NCBI GenBank assembly: GCA_029204225.1
Contig: CM055100.1
Location: 57,109,788-57,173,787, forward strand
Reading direction: 5' to 3'
Origin: Diphasiastrum complanatum
Lineage: Eukaryota; Streptophyta; Lycopodiopsida; Lycopodiales; Lycopodiaceae
Length of the DNA stretch: 64,000 nt
Shown here: positions 26,281 to 37,701 of the stretch, one piece after another
How the letters are laid out: every line of letters begins with the position of its first letter
Numbering within the stretch: position 1 is the stretch's first letter
The notes under the pieces: generated by a model
The model's input: the letters and a program-made list of their open reading frames with translations, nothing else
The model's database searches: none
What the model was told of the DNA's origin: nothing
Made by a program: the position numbers and the translations under genes

Positions 26281-26925
26281 TAATCATCATGAAAGTCAAT
26301 CTCTAGGCTTAAGATATAATGTATCTCTCCTAGATCTTGCACCTTAAACAATTTTCCAAGTGCTATTTTGGTCTCTTCAACCAATTTGATACAACTTCCA
26401 CAAAGGATCATGTCAATTACATAAATGAGAAGAATAACAATGTCACTAGCAACAAACTTGATATACATGGAAGGATCATAGTCACTAAGAGTTCCTAGGG
26501 AGATAAGAAAAGAGTTGAGTCTTTTGTACCAAAATTTTGGTGCTTACTTGAGTCCATAAAGAGTTTCGAAGAGCAAGCACACTTTTGATTCATTCTTGAT
26601 GAATCTTTGAGGTTGTTCTATATAGATTTCCTCTTCAAGATATCCATTGAGAAATGCATTGGAAACATCTAATTAGAACACCTTCCACTTGAATTTGAGC
26701 AAATCCATAAAGGTCTCTTCATAATCAAGTCCATGGATTTGAGCAAATCCCTTGGCACATAATCTTGCCTTTTACTTGTTGATGGTGCCATCTTGATTAT
26801 ACTTGATTCGAAATACCTTCTTGGATCCAATGATGTGTTTGTGGGATGGAGGATCTAGAAGTTCCCAAGTGGAGTTGGTGATCAATGCATCATATTCTTG
26901 CTTCATGGCCTCATAGTTCTTCACT
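26229..26925 (-). pseudogene. Copia reverse-transcriptase fragment, copia-2 family
   Basis: The minus-strand frames 27011-26772 (AIVKNYEAMKQEYDALITN, HIIGSKKVFRIKYNQDGT) and 26468-26229 (IVILLIYVIDMILCGSC) are close relatives of the copia-2 RT at 36600-37310. The catalytic YVDD reads YVID, and stops interrupt the rest. It sits between two gypsy LTR ends. Confidence 0.85.
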
Positions 26926-27071
26926 ATGGCTTGGGGGCTAGGTCCAGGAGGAAACTTCAGGAGGGATCTAGGTTTGGATGGGTGGTTTTGCTCCACAGGT
27001 GTCCTTTTCATTGTTTTGCAACAGGATCTAGTCAGATCTTCATTTGGTGATCCTTATAGTGGTATCAGAGC
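26926..27071 (+). repeat. Second gypsy LTR 3' end plus tRNA-Met PBS
   Basis: The segment ggcttgggggctaggtcc to cttatag matches the 3' part of LTR1 and of LTR2. It is followed by tggtatcagagc (27060-27071), a perfect initiator-Met primer binding site, so it is the 5' LTR end of another gypsy copy. Confidence 0.75.
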
Positions 27072-30000
27072 TATGGATTTGCATCAATCAGAAGGTGGAG
27101 CTACTTCTTGTATTTTCTCAGTGTTTGTGGATTTCTCCTTGCATGTCACTTCCAGGTGGTGGAATTGATCTCCAAGTAGGTGGATTCTCTGAATTTGGTG
27201 TACTTTCAGCCTAAAGATCTTATGATTATGGGGTTTCTCCATAGTTTTTGGTGGAAATCTATGGATTTTTGATGATTTTAGTGAATTTTTCACCTAGAAT
27301 TGAAGTTTTCTGCTTGAAATTGGTCATAGGTGTAGTAAGTTTTCCAGATTGTACTTGCTATTTTACAGTCATTATTGATTGGATCTAATGATTGCATGAT
27401 GTTGGGATAGACAAAGGGTGGATTAGATAGTGATTTTGGACCAAAAATTGGGGTTTTTGGACCATAAATGGACTATAGAAACCATGTTTGACTAGAATCA
27501 GAAGTTCTGGTGCTTGCATGCAATGGAATTACAGGGATTAGGATCTGATTGCACGAATTTGTGGATTTTTCCTACAAATTTTGGTCAAAATTGGTCAAAA
27601 ACCAAGATTTTTTTGGACTAATTTTGGGGTAGATCTCAAAATTCTCAGCCAAGACTTGGTATGAACGTTTCCAAAGATGTAATGAAGCTTTCCCTGAGCT
27701 TTCATGAAGTTTTTAAGGGATTAGACACCATTAGGGGGCTCAAAACACCAAAAATTAGTGTATTTTTGATGATTTTTGAGCATGAATACCTCTCAATTGG
27801 GGGTCTGAACCTATTGGTTCTTGTTACAACCTTAAAAAATATGATGGATTGCGTTTGTTTTAAGCCATCATGCATCCAATTTGGATAGGTGAGCATACGA
27901 CACCATCATGTTGAAGTTTTGCTTGTTGAAGGAGGCCAAAAATGCATTTTTTGCATGATATGAGCTTATGATTGTCTGCTGGATCTGTTAGAAGCTTCTA
28001 TGCCTCTCTAATGAACCTTATTAGAGTGCTTGTAACCTCTGATCCAAGGCTTTTTGGGCTGGGATGTGTTTTTTGAAGATTTCTCTTCACAAAAGTGCGT
28101 TTGCCATTACACAAACAAAAAGCAAACTCTTTTTGAGTCCAGGAACATAAAGCAGATTAGGGATGTTCATGCATTTATTGCTCTCACGTGTGAAGCCAGG
28201 GGTTCAGGGTGACATGGCAAGTGCCTTGTAGACCCACTCTCCCTCCGTACTGTGCTTTACAGCGACCAATTTGGTGTCTTGTAGAGAAAGTTATGGTTGT
28301 CGGAAGTTTGGCAATTTTTGAACTAAAATTTGCAAAATTTTCAAAATGTTATGATGCATGCATGCTTGTAACTCAGTGTAGTGCTTGTCTGTTGATGAAA
28401 ATGTATGGATAGACCTGTATGCATGCATGGATGCATGTTGCATGCATAATCAGTAGTTTGATCAGAAGATTTCTTGCATGAAACTATTTTTTTTGGCAAT
28501 TCTAGTTCAAAAAGCAGATTTCCTAGTGGCTAGGCTAATTATAGGATTTTTTTTCGTTTTTTTGAAAAAATCAATGCAGGTCGAATTTGATATGTGACAG
28601 TGCTTGTGAATTTGATAAATCGATCATTTTAATCGATTTTTACAGTTGGTCCATTTCGAACTGATTTTGTGAATCCCAGTGCTAATTTTCCAGTTTCTTG
28701 ACAATTTACGTAAAAATTGAAATCACTGCATGTCACGTAGGATGCATGCTGAATGTTTCAGAATTCTTCCAACATGAGATGGTAACTGTGAAACTGTCAA
28801 GTTGATGTTTGGTCGATTTTCACAGTTTAGGTCCATATTGAATGGAACATGAAAATCTCAGTTTATGTAAGAAGAAACCATGGACGTTTTCGATTTGTTC
28901 CAATTCTTTGGTTATTGATCAAACAAAAATGACTTATAAAGAGAACGATCTTACTGAGGGGAAAAAAGAGTGGAAGTCTGATATGTAGACGATCGTTGGT
29001 CTTAATGAACCGATTATTTAATTTACATTCAATTCCTGAAGTATAACTAATTGCAAGTGAGAATAAAATTGGGAATTATTTAAGAAGACTGCCTTTGGGA
29101 ATTTGGATTCCTTTTTCCCAGTGTGAATTAGAATTTCGAGGATTATAAGAGAAAAGTAGTGGCAAGACTGATAATCCATTTATGGAACCATCTCTGTTTT
29201 GCAATTGGATTTGGATCTTGCAAAGTAATGCAAATAGAAGGTGTTCCATATAGGAATCTAGTAATTTGGATTCTTTTCAGTTATAAAGTATTTCTCTATA
29301 ATGACAGTAACAACCAAGAGAGTTCTAACTTTTTATAAGAATTAAGTTCTTTGTACCAATTCTGGAATAGATATTGGATATCTAGGATAGTATGATATTC
29401 GGTTTTTGTTGAAATCTATGTTTCTTTTGGGTTAGTGATACATTCTATTATATTGGGATGATAAATTCTGTTTTGTCCATGATGGGTACAATATGAAATG
29501 GTATTCTTTGTAGTAGCACTAAAGAAGCATGAGAGATTTCAATTGTTAGGATTATCTCCTGGAATTGATTGTGAATTTGATTCGAATATCTGGGTGTAGG
29601 ATAGCCAAATCGTCTTTTTTGACTTTTTGGGCAAAACAGATCTGGATGCAGAGGATTCTTGGAGGAAAAGCTGGTGGTATGAGACATCAGTGATTCTAAA
29701 GGAGAATTCTTGGGTAGAATGATCTGTAGACCGATGATTAGTAATTGCTGTAATGGTAATACTAACAGAGTCCATTGGTTTTTATCAAGGGTATTTTGGG
29801 AATTATGAGATATAGATCGATCCCTAAATGGTATCTTATCAATTATAAAATATGGAAGCCCTTAAATATATTTCTCTATTTTTTTTAGACCTCTACTCTT
29901 TAGAAATTTCTTATTACATGACAATTGAATTCAGATTCATATAATTCCTTCTAGTGTAGAGCTCTGTTATGAAGGACTATTATAATTATATGAAATTGTA

Positions 30001-30800
30001 CTTCCATATAAGATTTTTGAATATGGCTCGGAACTTAGATTTCCTGAACCCTAACATTAGTCTCTATTTGATAGTTGATTATTGAGAGATAATATTTCTA
30101 TCATTTAGGATAAGATATTCTACGATTTTGAGGAAAAAGTCCTGTTTGTAATAGTATTGGATACTCATTACTGACCTTTTCGAATCTTTGATATCTTATA
30201 CATTGTCTCCTGGGAACTTTTACATCAAAATTCTGGAATTTTTTTTTTTAAAAGGGGGAAGAGAAAATAGGAATAAGTCTTTCGAGGAATCAATCTAATG
30301 GTTCATTAGGAAAAGGGCCAAACTCACATGCCAGTTGCATTGATTTTGAAAAAAAAATCTTGTATGTGTGCAATGGTAGAACTATCCAGTTTGAAATAGA
30401 CAAACTCTCTATGTGATTATTTTGAGTAATCTGAAACTAGATGGGTTTTGGGGTTATTGAGTTGTCAGATATCCATTAATATGGGAAGTAATGGTAAAGA
30501 TTAAATTAAGATTTGCTGATTGTGACCAAATACCATTTTGATATGGATTGGATCAGTGGAATAAAGTTTTAATCTTAACACTATGTCCAAAGATGTCTGT
30601 ATGAGTTAGCCTAATCTTGGTTTGTACGCTAACATCTATTGTAGGCTGATTTGCAGAAGAAATTTTGTTAATAAGAGTTAGATGGTTGGAAAACTTGTGA
30701 TGTGGAGTTATTCACTTCAAAGATTTCCCAGATATGTTATTTACTCATGAGAAACAGAGTTGTTTGGTAGCTGAGTTGCAAGATTCTCAGTGAATTATGC
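27072..30800 (+). other. Gypsy-like non-coding leader, AT-rich
   Basis: No credible gene. The 28455-28540 stretch copies the gypsy leader at 16684-16770, and 28590-28690 (acagttggtccatttcgaac, gattttg-gaatccc) copies 16900-16935. The rest is AT-rich with only short random frames. The stretch 28108-28160 (gccattacacaaacaaaaagcaaactctt) matches copia-1 near 23463-23510, so a small copia piece is also embedded. Confidence 0.5.
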
Positions 30801-31279
30801 ATTAGAGAAACTTAGAGCCCGACGAGGGCCTTTGAAAAAGATGTTTTTTTATTTTTTTTTCTTATTTTCGTTGCCATGTGGACCAATTGAAACCTTAGCT
30901 TCGGGGTTCTACATAACGTAGAATTTTTCAAGTATAAATAAAATAAAAACTTTTCAAATATATTGCTTTTTCGTCGGGCAACATGTGAAAATGCTATTGG
31001 TTGATGAGGCCTGCCCTTCCAGCTCATCACTGTCTGAAGAGGCCCAAAAATATTGAAAATAAATATGATAGATGGTTGAGATGAGAAAATTGATGTACCA
31101 TTAATGTATATGCATTGTCAAACCATGATTAATAGGGATAACCAGAGTTAATTTGTGGTGCCAAATAGATCAGTGTTTCAAATTTTTGCCAACATTTTTT
31201 CTCAGATTCATGGCTTTTTGTCTACGCAAATTTTCAGATTCATAATTCATTGTTTCAGATTTTTGCATGCAAATTACGA

Positions 31280-32395
31280 ATGGCGCCACCAAGGAAGCCG
31301 TGCTCCTCACTCGACTCTGTGCTTCTATTCAAAAAGATAGATGATAATGGATTATGGGTGCCAAGAAAATATTCAAAAAACTCTTGGGTTTTGATGCATC
31401 CATCATAAAGATGAGCATTTCGAAAAAGGAAAAGATCAAAACTATCATTATGATCTTATTGGAAGGTCAGAATTTTGGATTTCAGAACATCATCAGAAGA
31501 AAAATGTATTTCTAACATTCTAGTCCAACATGTATATATGCATTCAGAGATAACTGTGCAAAGATTCAACCGTCAGGATCACAAAAAAAACAATTGTGAG
31601 TATTGATATTTTTGATACTTTGATTTTTGTCATTCATAAATATCTAATTGTAAACTTGCCAATCTGATCATTCTTCTCTTGCAGATTTATATCCATCCAA
31701 CATAAATGAATGAGTACCCAGTGGATCTTTAACAAGTGTGTATGATGTTATTCACACTGATATTGAACAGCTGCAATATTGAGGTAGAACTGCCAAAGAT
31801 CTGGTTGACAGTGGAATCTTTTTTTTATGAATCAATGTACATTCTTGATACAAAAGAAAATTTTAGACAAATAGTACCAATTCCATTACCTAGCTTTGAA
31901 AGTGATAAATGGATTGCACCAGATGCTACAGTTTCAGAATCATTTCGTTGCAAGATATGTAATGATGTAAAAAATTCATTAAAAATGAGCACGAGATCAA
32001 AACCAGTCAGATTGAGTTGGTTTATTTCCTTGAATATATTTGTGGATTTCTTTTCAAGTGTCAATGTACACAGAATCCCAACGATGTTTGTATGCAAAAA
32101 TTTATCACATAGTTTATTATCTGAACTTATGGATGAAGGTTGGGACAAAAGATCAGATGGAGAAATAGAATGTAGAATTACAATGTCTTCCATGTGCTTC
32201 CATTATCAAATTGAAAAACAAATGTCGAGCTTATGCTTCCATTATCAAAGATGTAAAAAAGATAAAGGTAAATGGGTGCCATTCGATCAAGACTTGGAAG
32301 CCAGTGGACATTCAAAACAAGAAAATATTGAAATTATATACAACGATGCCGTTTTGACATGTGTTGAGGTGGAAGAAGATTGGAGTCTAAACTAA
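31280..32395 (+). pseudogene. Transposon A plus-strand gene, unrecognised product
   Basis: The first exon (from about 31280, conserved with B at 59380-59670) is followed by a GTGAGTATT donor near 31596 and a ttcttctcttgcag acceptor near 31684. The main open part is 31736-32395, about 219 codons. It has a CxxC pair (RCKIC), a repeated MCFHYQ/LCFHYQ Cys-His element, and a C-terminal stretch GKWVPFDQDLEASGHSK. Stops occur between the acceptor and the open frame. I cannot assign a domain and see no clear DDE triad, so this copy may have lost its transposase core or encode an accessory protein. Confidence 0.5.
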
Positions 32396-32838
32396 ATCCG
32401 GCGGGAACTATTGCTCCTACAAGATGATGTACTTTCAGACTCCAGATTCATTTTCAATGGTAAACTCGTAACTGTAAACACTAAAATCTTTTATGAATAG
32501 TTTCAATCAAAACTTTCTAATACAAACTTTGTACTAATTTTAACTAACTTTGTATTAGTTTTATGCAGGTATGTAAAAGACACGAGCTCGAGATCAAATG
32601 CAGAGATATTGGCGAAACAATCCAACTTATGGAAGAACATTGAGATTCATTATTAACAAATACACGCCAATGTCTTTTTATCATTATAGAGAAATTGCAT
32701 TCCATTATTAGACTATGGACACAAGCTGATTGTAAGAATCTATTGTGATATCAATAAAAAAAACCCATAAACGGGTTGTTTACAAGTAAAATGATTGTAT
32801 CTTTTTTTTTTTATGTCTCTCTATTTACAAATAGATCT

Positions 32839-34596
32839 CTATTCAATCAATTTTTCTATATTTTCTATATCAGTATTAGGAACTGATAAAGAAACAACTC
32901 CTCCTATAATCTCACCCTCCTCTGTTTTGGGAAGGGCCTCAATGCCTTTTAAGACAAGAGGAATATCTGCTACAAAATTGCCTTCCTCTGTATTAGGAAG
33001 GACTTTTATTCCTTTTTGATCATATAAAATAAGATCTGCATCCTGAACAACCTGAAAGGCTGTTAAGGCAGGAACAACTTCTTTTTGAGGGCCTTCGATT
33101 GCAGGTGCAACGCTTACACCGTAATGGGCAAATGTTCTGATCAACTCTTGCCGAAATCTATATACATCATCAGGAGTATACGGCTCAAGAGTGAACTGTC
33201 ATCACAAAACACGAGAATCAGCAAATTACAAACAATGATAGTAATAAAATATGAATAAGAATGAAATGAACTACAAATGAATAGAATATTATCTTTTCAA
33301 TATCTACATCCATTTGTAAATTATACCATTCAAAAAATAGCTTCGTATTGTACAGGATGAGCCATGCACAACTAGAAGCGTCATTTTGCTGTACACACTG
33401 CATATATAGAACAAAAATCAGTAATATTATGATAGAAATTTTATTTATGCTATGACGATATATTTGAATTAAAAAAGAAATACATGCATATTAGAGATAA
33501 ATTGAATATACCTTGAGAGATTTAATGGTTATATCTCCAATTGAAGTTGCCATTGTTGGTATTTCCCGAACGACATCATGAAGTAGAGAATCAAATTCTC
33601 TCTGTGTATTTGCAGTTGAGTTTAATTTTACACATAGAAAATTTGATACTCTTTCCTTATTTATCTTTATAAAAAGAATGTTTAGGCTCCAATGCTGACT
33701 GCAACAACCAAGATACAAATATCGTTAAATTTATATTTATGAAAAAATTCCATTTTTATTAAAGCAATGAGGCATGCAACAATCCAGATTTAAGCAACAA
33801 AAACAAAAGAGCAATCCTTATTTTAATATGAAATCAAATAAAATTTTGTCATCCACAAAAACATTATGTACAAGAACAGAAACAGAAGTGGAAATAATAT
33901 TCACAGATTTCTCTGTTATTCTGTCTAGTTCCTTTTGGGTAATCAACACTTTTGGTGATGAAACCTGCTGAGGAACTGGACGAATAACAGGAGGAGGACT
34001 GGGTGAAGATTCTCGATCTGATTCAGATTCTCCAGCATCTGACTCAGAGCTCAAGAAGACACGGGGTCTCTTGGCCGGGATACGTCTAGGAGGAAGGGAA
34101 GCAACTGGCCTTCGAGATCCAGTCTTCTTGGGGACAGACTGTTTTCTTTTTCTCCTAGAGGTAGTAGACACGTTGGTTCTATCTAGAGGCAGGTCTCTGG
34201 AGGTGCTGACATTATTAACATGCAGACCAAAATATCTGTCCCGAAGCCTTTTGAGAATGACAAAATCCTTTGGCATGATGGTGACACGCTTACCATGTAC
34301 TGCCAAAAGACAAGTATCCTAAAAAAGTTGGGACAAAAAATCTTCTACAGCACCCTGCAAGGCCTGCATGGCTGTCACGACAAAATGAACATCCAGCCCA
34401 AGTGACAGAGTGACATTCTGTACAAATCGGCCAAAAGAAGCTCTAGGGATCAACAATTCAGTTCATCTCTGGAGTTTTCTGATCTCCCTCAGCCAGACCT
34501 GCTTCCTGCCATGCCTACGGCCAGTACCAGGGGAACACAAGAATGGGATGGTTGTACAGTGGTAATGGCACGGGCGTTGGATTTGGTCCTGGACAT
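32839..34596 (-). pseudogene. Histone H3-like protein fused to a Ulp1 (C48) SUMO-protease domain
   Basis: ATG at 34596 opens MSRTKSNAR, matching the H3 tail start (ART K-TAR pattern). After a frameshift near 34531 the frame reads PGT...LREIRKLQR, stop TGA (34465-34463), TELLIP-ASF-RFV, an alpha-2 helix (AMQALQGAVEDFLSQLF), stop TAG (34321-34319), then LAVHGKRVTIMPKDF-LKRLR, the H3 loop 2/alpha-3. The H3 core aligns without gaps from alpha-1 onward. The same frame runs on to 33818: an Arg/Lys-rich linker with NLS-like SRRKRK and RRIPAKRPR, an acidic Ser stretch, Pro-rich PSPPP, then VFVDDKILFDF, where C48 domains begin. The exon at 33698-33512 gives QHWSLNILF (catalytic His; the usual Asp position appears as Asn). 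The exon from 33397 gives CVQQNDASSCAW (Gln and Cys). The last exon, 33195-32839, ends at a stop. Splice sites are AG/GT. The fusion is seen directly; function (SUMO or chromatin targeting) is inference. Confidence 0.85.
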
Positions 34597-34835
34597 CGTT
34601 TTCGGAAGAAAAAGTTTAACAAAAAGAAGTTTGAACAAAACAAAAGTGGATCAAAACAAAAAAAATTGTGATGAATGGGCACTTGAGATCGATACCAGCA
34701 TTGAACATCGGTTTCGAGCGCAAGATCTACAGAGATTATTTGCAAAAAAGAGATGCGCGTTCGAAAGCGATATTGCATAGCAAGCGGTATCGGACTCGAG
34801 CGCACTGTGAGAGGGCGGAAGTTTGAAAGATGAAA

Positions 34836-35232
34836 GAGCGCGCTTGAGAGCGATATTGGGAGCTAAAAGCAAAAATTCCAAGGACTTATATATACAAAAT
34901 TTTTGCACATGTAAAAAGACAACCGAGACACATGTCGTCAGATGATTAGACCACATGAAATGTCCGTATTGACAATGATGAGCCAATTATGAGGCCACGT
35001 GGGCTGAGACACGTGCACGAATCCCTAATTGACGCGTGTCATTCTTGCACGTGACAGATGTCAGATCAATCATACTAGGTACGACACATTTAGTTTGGCT
35101 AATCACAAGTTGACATGTGTGCCTTCGTCAGTCCTCCACATGTGCAAATTTTTTTTTATAAATATGTCTTTTTGGGCTCGGATTTTCACGCAAATTCACA
35201 ATTGCTTTGCCGGATATCGATTTCAAGCGCGC
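34836..35232. promoter_or_regulatory. Dyad-symmetric, probably bidirectional promoter of the H3-Ulp1 gene
   Basis: Reading outward from a centre near 35030, both sides show the same series: gacatgt, gcacatg, a T-rich run with a TATA-like element (minus strand at 34898-34882, tatatataag; plus strand at 35156-35166, ttataaatatg), then atatcg(c/a)t-tcaagcgcgc. Inner parts also pair (acg-aca-ttt...tgg-ctaatca). CACGTG-type boxes cluster in the centre (34994-35055). The left side leads into the H3-like ATG at 34596. The right side leads into a 5' UTR-like stretch cut off by copia-2 at about 35245. Head-to-head histone promoters are common; whether a second gene once lay to the right is inference. 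Confidence 0.6.
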
Positions 35233-35245
35233 CACTTGCTTGAAG

Positions 35246-37682
35246 CTTGCATCCTCTAAAGTTCTTTCTCTCTCTAAAGTTCTTTATGTACCTAAGCTTA
35301 CTAAGAATCTTATTAGTGTTGGCCAATTGCTTGATAATTGCCTTGATGTAAAATTCATTGTTGATACTTGCACTATCAAGAAGAATGATGAGATACTTGC
35401 ATTAGGATCTAGATTTGGAGGCATCTATAAACTAGATCCAAATGAGTATGTGAATGCTTGTAATGTTGCTCTTGTGAACAAGCTCTTTATGGAGGAATTA
35501 TGGCATAGGAGGTTGGGACATCCCAACTACAAATCCATGCTCTCTATGATCAAATAAGCCAAAGCTATTGGCTTGCCAAAGTCATTCTCCAAGAAGATCA
35601 AGCCTTGTGAGGCTTGTGCTATTGCTAAATCTCACAAAAAGCCATTTACAAGATCTTCTATCAAAAGCAAGCATCCTTTCGAGTTAATCCACTCGGATGT
35701 GCATTTCTCATCAACTACAAGCAAGGGAGGAGCCACTTGTTTTGTTACTTTCATTGATGATTTCACAAGATTCACTTGGATATATCTTCTTGCTTCTAAA
35801 TCTATGGTGTTTGATCATTTCCTTATTTTCAAAGCTTATGTAGAGAAGCAATTCTCATTCAAGATTAAAGCTCTTGGAAGTGATGGAGGTGGTGAATATA
35901 TCTCCAATAAATTTCATGATTTTTGTGAGCTTGAAGGCATCAAAAGAGAGTTCTCTTGTGCCTACTCTCCATCTCAAAATGGAGTGGCCGAGAGAATAGA
36001 TCTCTATGTGAATGTGCAAAATCTATGAGAATTGAGGCATCTTTGCCCAAAGATTTTTGGGGAGAAGCCATTAATTGTGCAAATTATCTTTGCAATAGGC
36101 TCCCACATATAGCTCTTGGAGGAAAGTCACCATATGAAATCTTATATTTGAAGAAGCCTAAGGTTGATCACCTTAGAGTTTTTGGATGCATATGATTTGT
36201 CCATATTCCCTTGGAAACAAGGAAGAAGGAAGATCCTAATGCATGCAAAGGGATCATGGTTGGATACTCATCCACCAAGAAGGCCTATAGAGTCTTTATA
36301 CTCTCTACTTCTCAGGATATTGAAAGTAGAGATGTTGTCTTTCATGAAGATCAACACTCATTTTTTGAAGAGGCCGAGATCAAGAAGTCTATGGATGCAT
36401 CACCAATTATTGATTTTGAAGACAATCATGATGTGATGGGGTTGAGATTTGAAGAAGACTCTCATCCGATTTTCTCACCAAGAAGATCCATGAGAGATAG
36501 ATCCGAGCCTAAGTTGCTCTCATATGTTGACAAAGGCAAACAAGTGGATCTTGATTCCACTAATTATGTTTTTTATGTCTCTCATGAAGAGCCAAAGAAT
36601 GTACAAGAGGCACTCAATACCAAGGAGTGGTATGATGCCATGAGGCAAGAATATGATGCATTGATCACCAACAATACTTGGGAGCTTGTGAATCCTCCAT
36701 GCAACAAGCATGCGATTGGTTGCAAGTGGGTATTTCGGATCAAGTTCAATCATGATGGCACCATCAACAAGTATAAAGCAAGATTATGTGCCAAAGGATT
36801 TGCTCAAATCCATGGCCTTGATTATGAGGAGACCTTTGCACCCGTTGCAAAGATGGTGACAATAAGAATTCTTATTTCTCTTGCTTGTTTCTTTAAGTGG
36901 AAGGTGCTCCAATTAGATGTATCCAATGCTTTTCTAAATGGTTATCTTTATCTTGAGGAGGAGATCTATATGGAACAACCTCAAGGATTCATCAAGGATG
37001 AGTCCAAAGTTGCTTGCTCTTCAAAAGTCTTTATGGACTCAAGCAAGCACCAAGAACATGGTATTCAAGACTTAATTCTTTTCTTATCTCACTAGGATTT
37101 ACTCTTAGTGACTATGATCCTTCCATGTATCTAAAGTTTGTTGATAGCAATATTGTCATTCTTCTAATTTATGTTGATGACATTATTCTTTGTGGAAGTT
37201 GTATCAAGCTAGTTGATGAAACTAAGCTAGCACTTGGATGTGAGCTTAAAATGCAAGATCTAGGAGAGATACATTACATCCTAGGCCTAGAAATTGATTT
37301 TTATGAAAATCATGTCTTTATATGCCAATCTAGATATGCTCACTCTATGTTGAAAAAATTCCATATGGAAAATTCTAAGAGCATAGATACTTTAATGGAG
37401 CTAAAGTGCATCAAGGAAGATGATCTACCAATGATCAAGTGTGATAACATCTCGGCCCAAGCTCTTGCCAATAATCCCATATTTCATGCAAGAAGCAATC
37501 ACATAGAAGTGCCACACCATTTTGTGAGAGAAAAGCTTATTGGAGGAGAAATCTATTTGGAGCATGTCAATTCGTCCTCTTGTATTGCCGATCTACTCAC
37601 CAAGCCTTTAAGCGAAAGTGCTTCCATCAAGCATAGATCTAACCTTGGAGTTATATCAAGATCAATGCTTAGATCTTCATAG
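35246..37682 (+). pseudogene. copia-2 pol, 5'-truncated and RNase H-deleted
   Basis: Starts in mid-polyprotein (KVLYVPKLTKNLISVGQL) against transposon A. The integrase finger is HRRLGHPNYKS...CEACAIAKSHKK (one stop near 35558). The integrase core has HSDVHF, SDGGGEY and GVAER; a frameshift falls right after GVAERI. RT spans 36211-37310, with WELVNPP, KWVFRIKFNHDGT, DYEETFAPVAKM, a frameshift near 37080, then YVDDIILCGSC. The frame then leaps from SMLKKFHMENSKS to NISAQALANNPIFHARSNHIEV, so most of RNase H is deleted. It ends at 37680 (MLRSS*), 21 bp before the LTR. Confidence 0.9.
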
Positions 37683-37701
37683 ACAATTTTTTAGGAGGAG
37701 C

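Larger units (their letters stand above)
30801..35245. mobile_element. DNA transposon A carrying an H3-Ulp1 fusion gene
   Basis: The left end (30801-31610) is shared with transposon B at 58940-59672: ttagagcccgacgagggcc, a CCAAT-containing stretch, an inverted cgggcaacatgtgaaaatgc block, a repeated gaggccc motif, then a first exon ending in a GTGAGTATT donor. Plus-strand coding runs to about 32395 and minus-strand coding from 34596 to 32839, so the two genes converge, a layout common in plant CACTA and Mutator-like elements. The right end is cut by copia-2 at about 35245; no terminal inverted repeat could be confirmed there. Boundaries are therefore inferred on the right and by comparison with B on the left. 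Confidence 0.65.

Noticed and set aside
35247-35290. tctaaagttctttctctc repeated twice, resembling the inverted transposon A left end (ctctaagtttctct)
   Set aside because: Could be a right terminal repeat, but it also fits an 18 bp duplication within copia-2 coding sequence (SKVLSLSKVLYVP); not enough to call a terminus.
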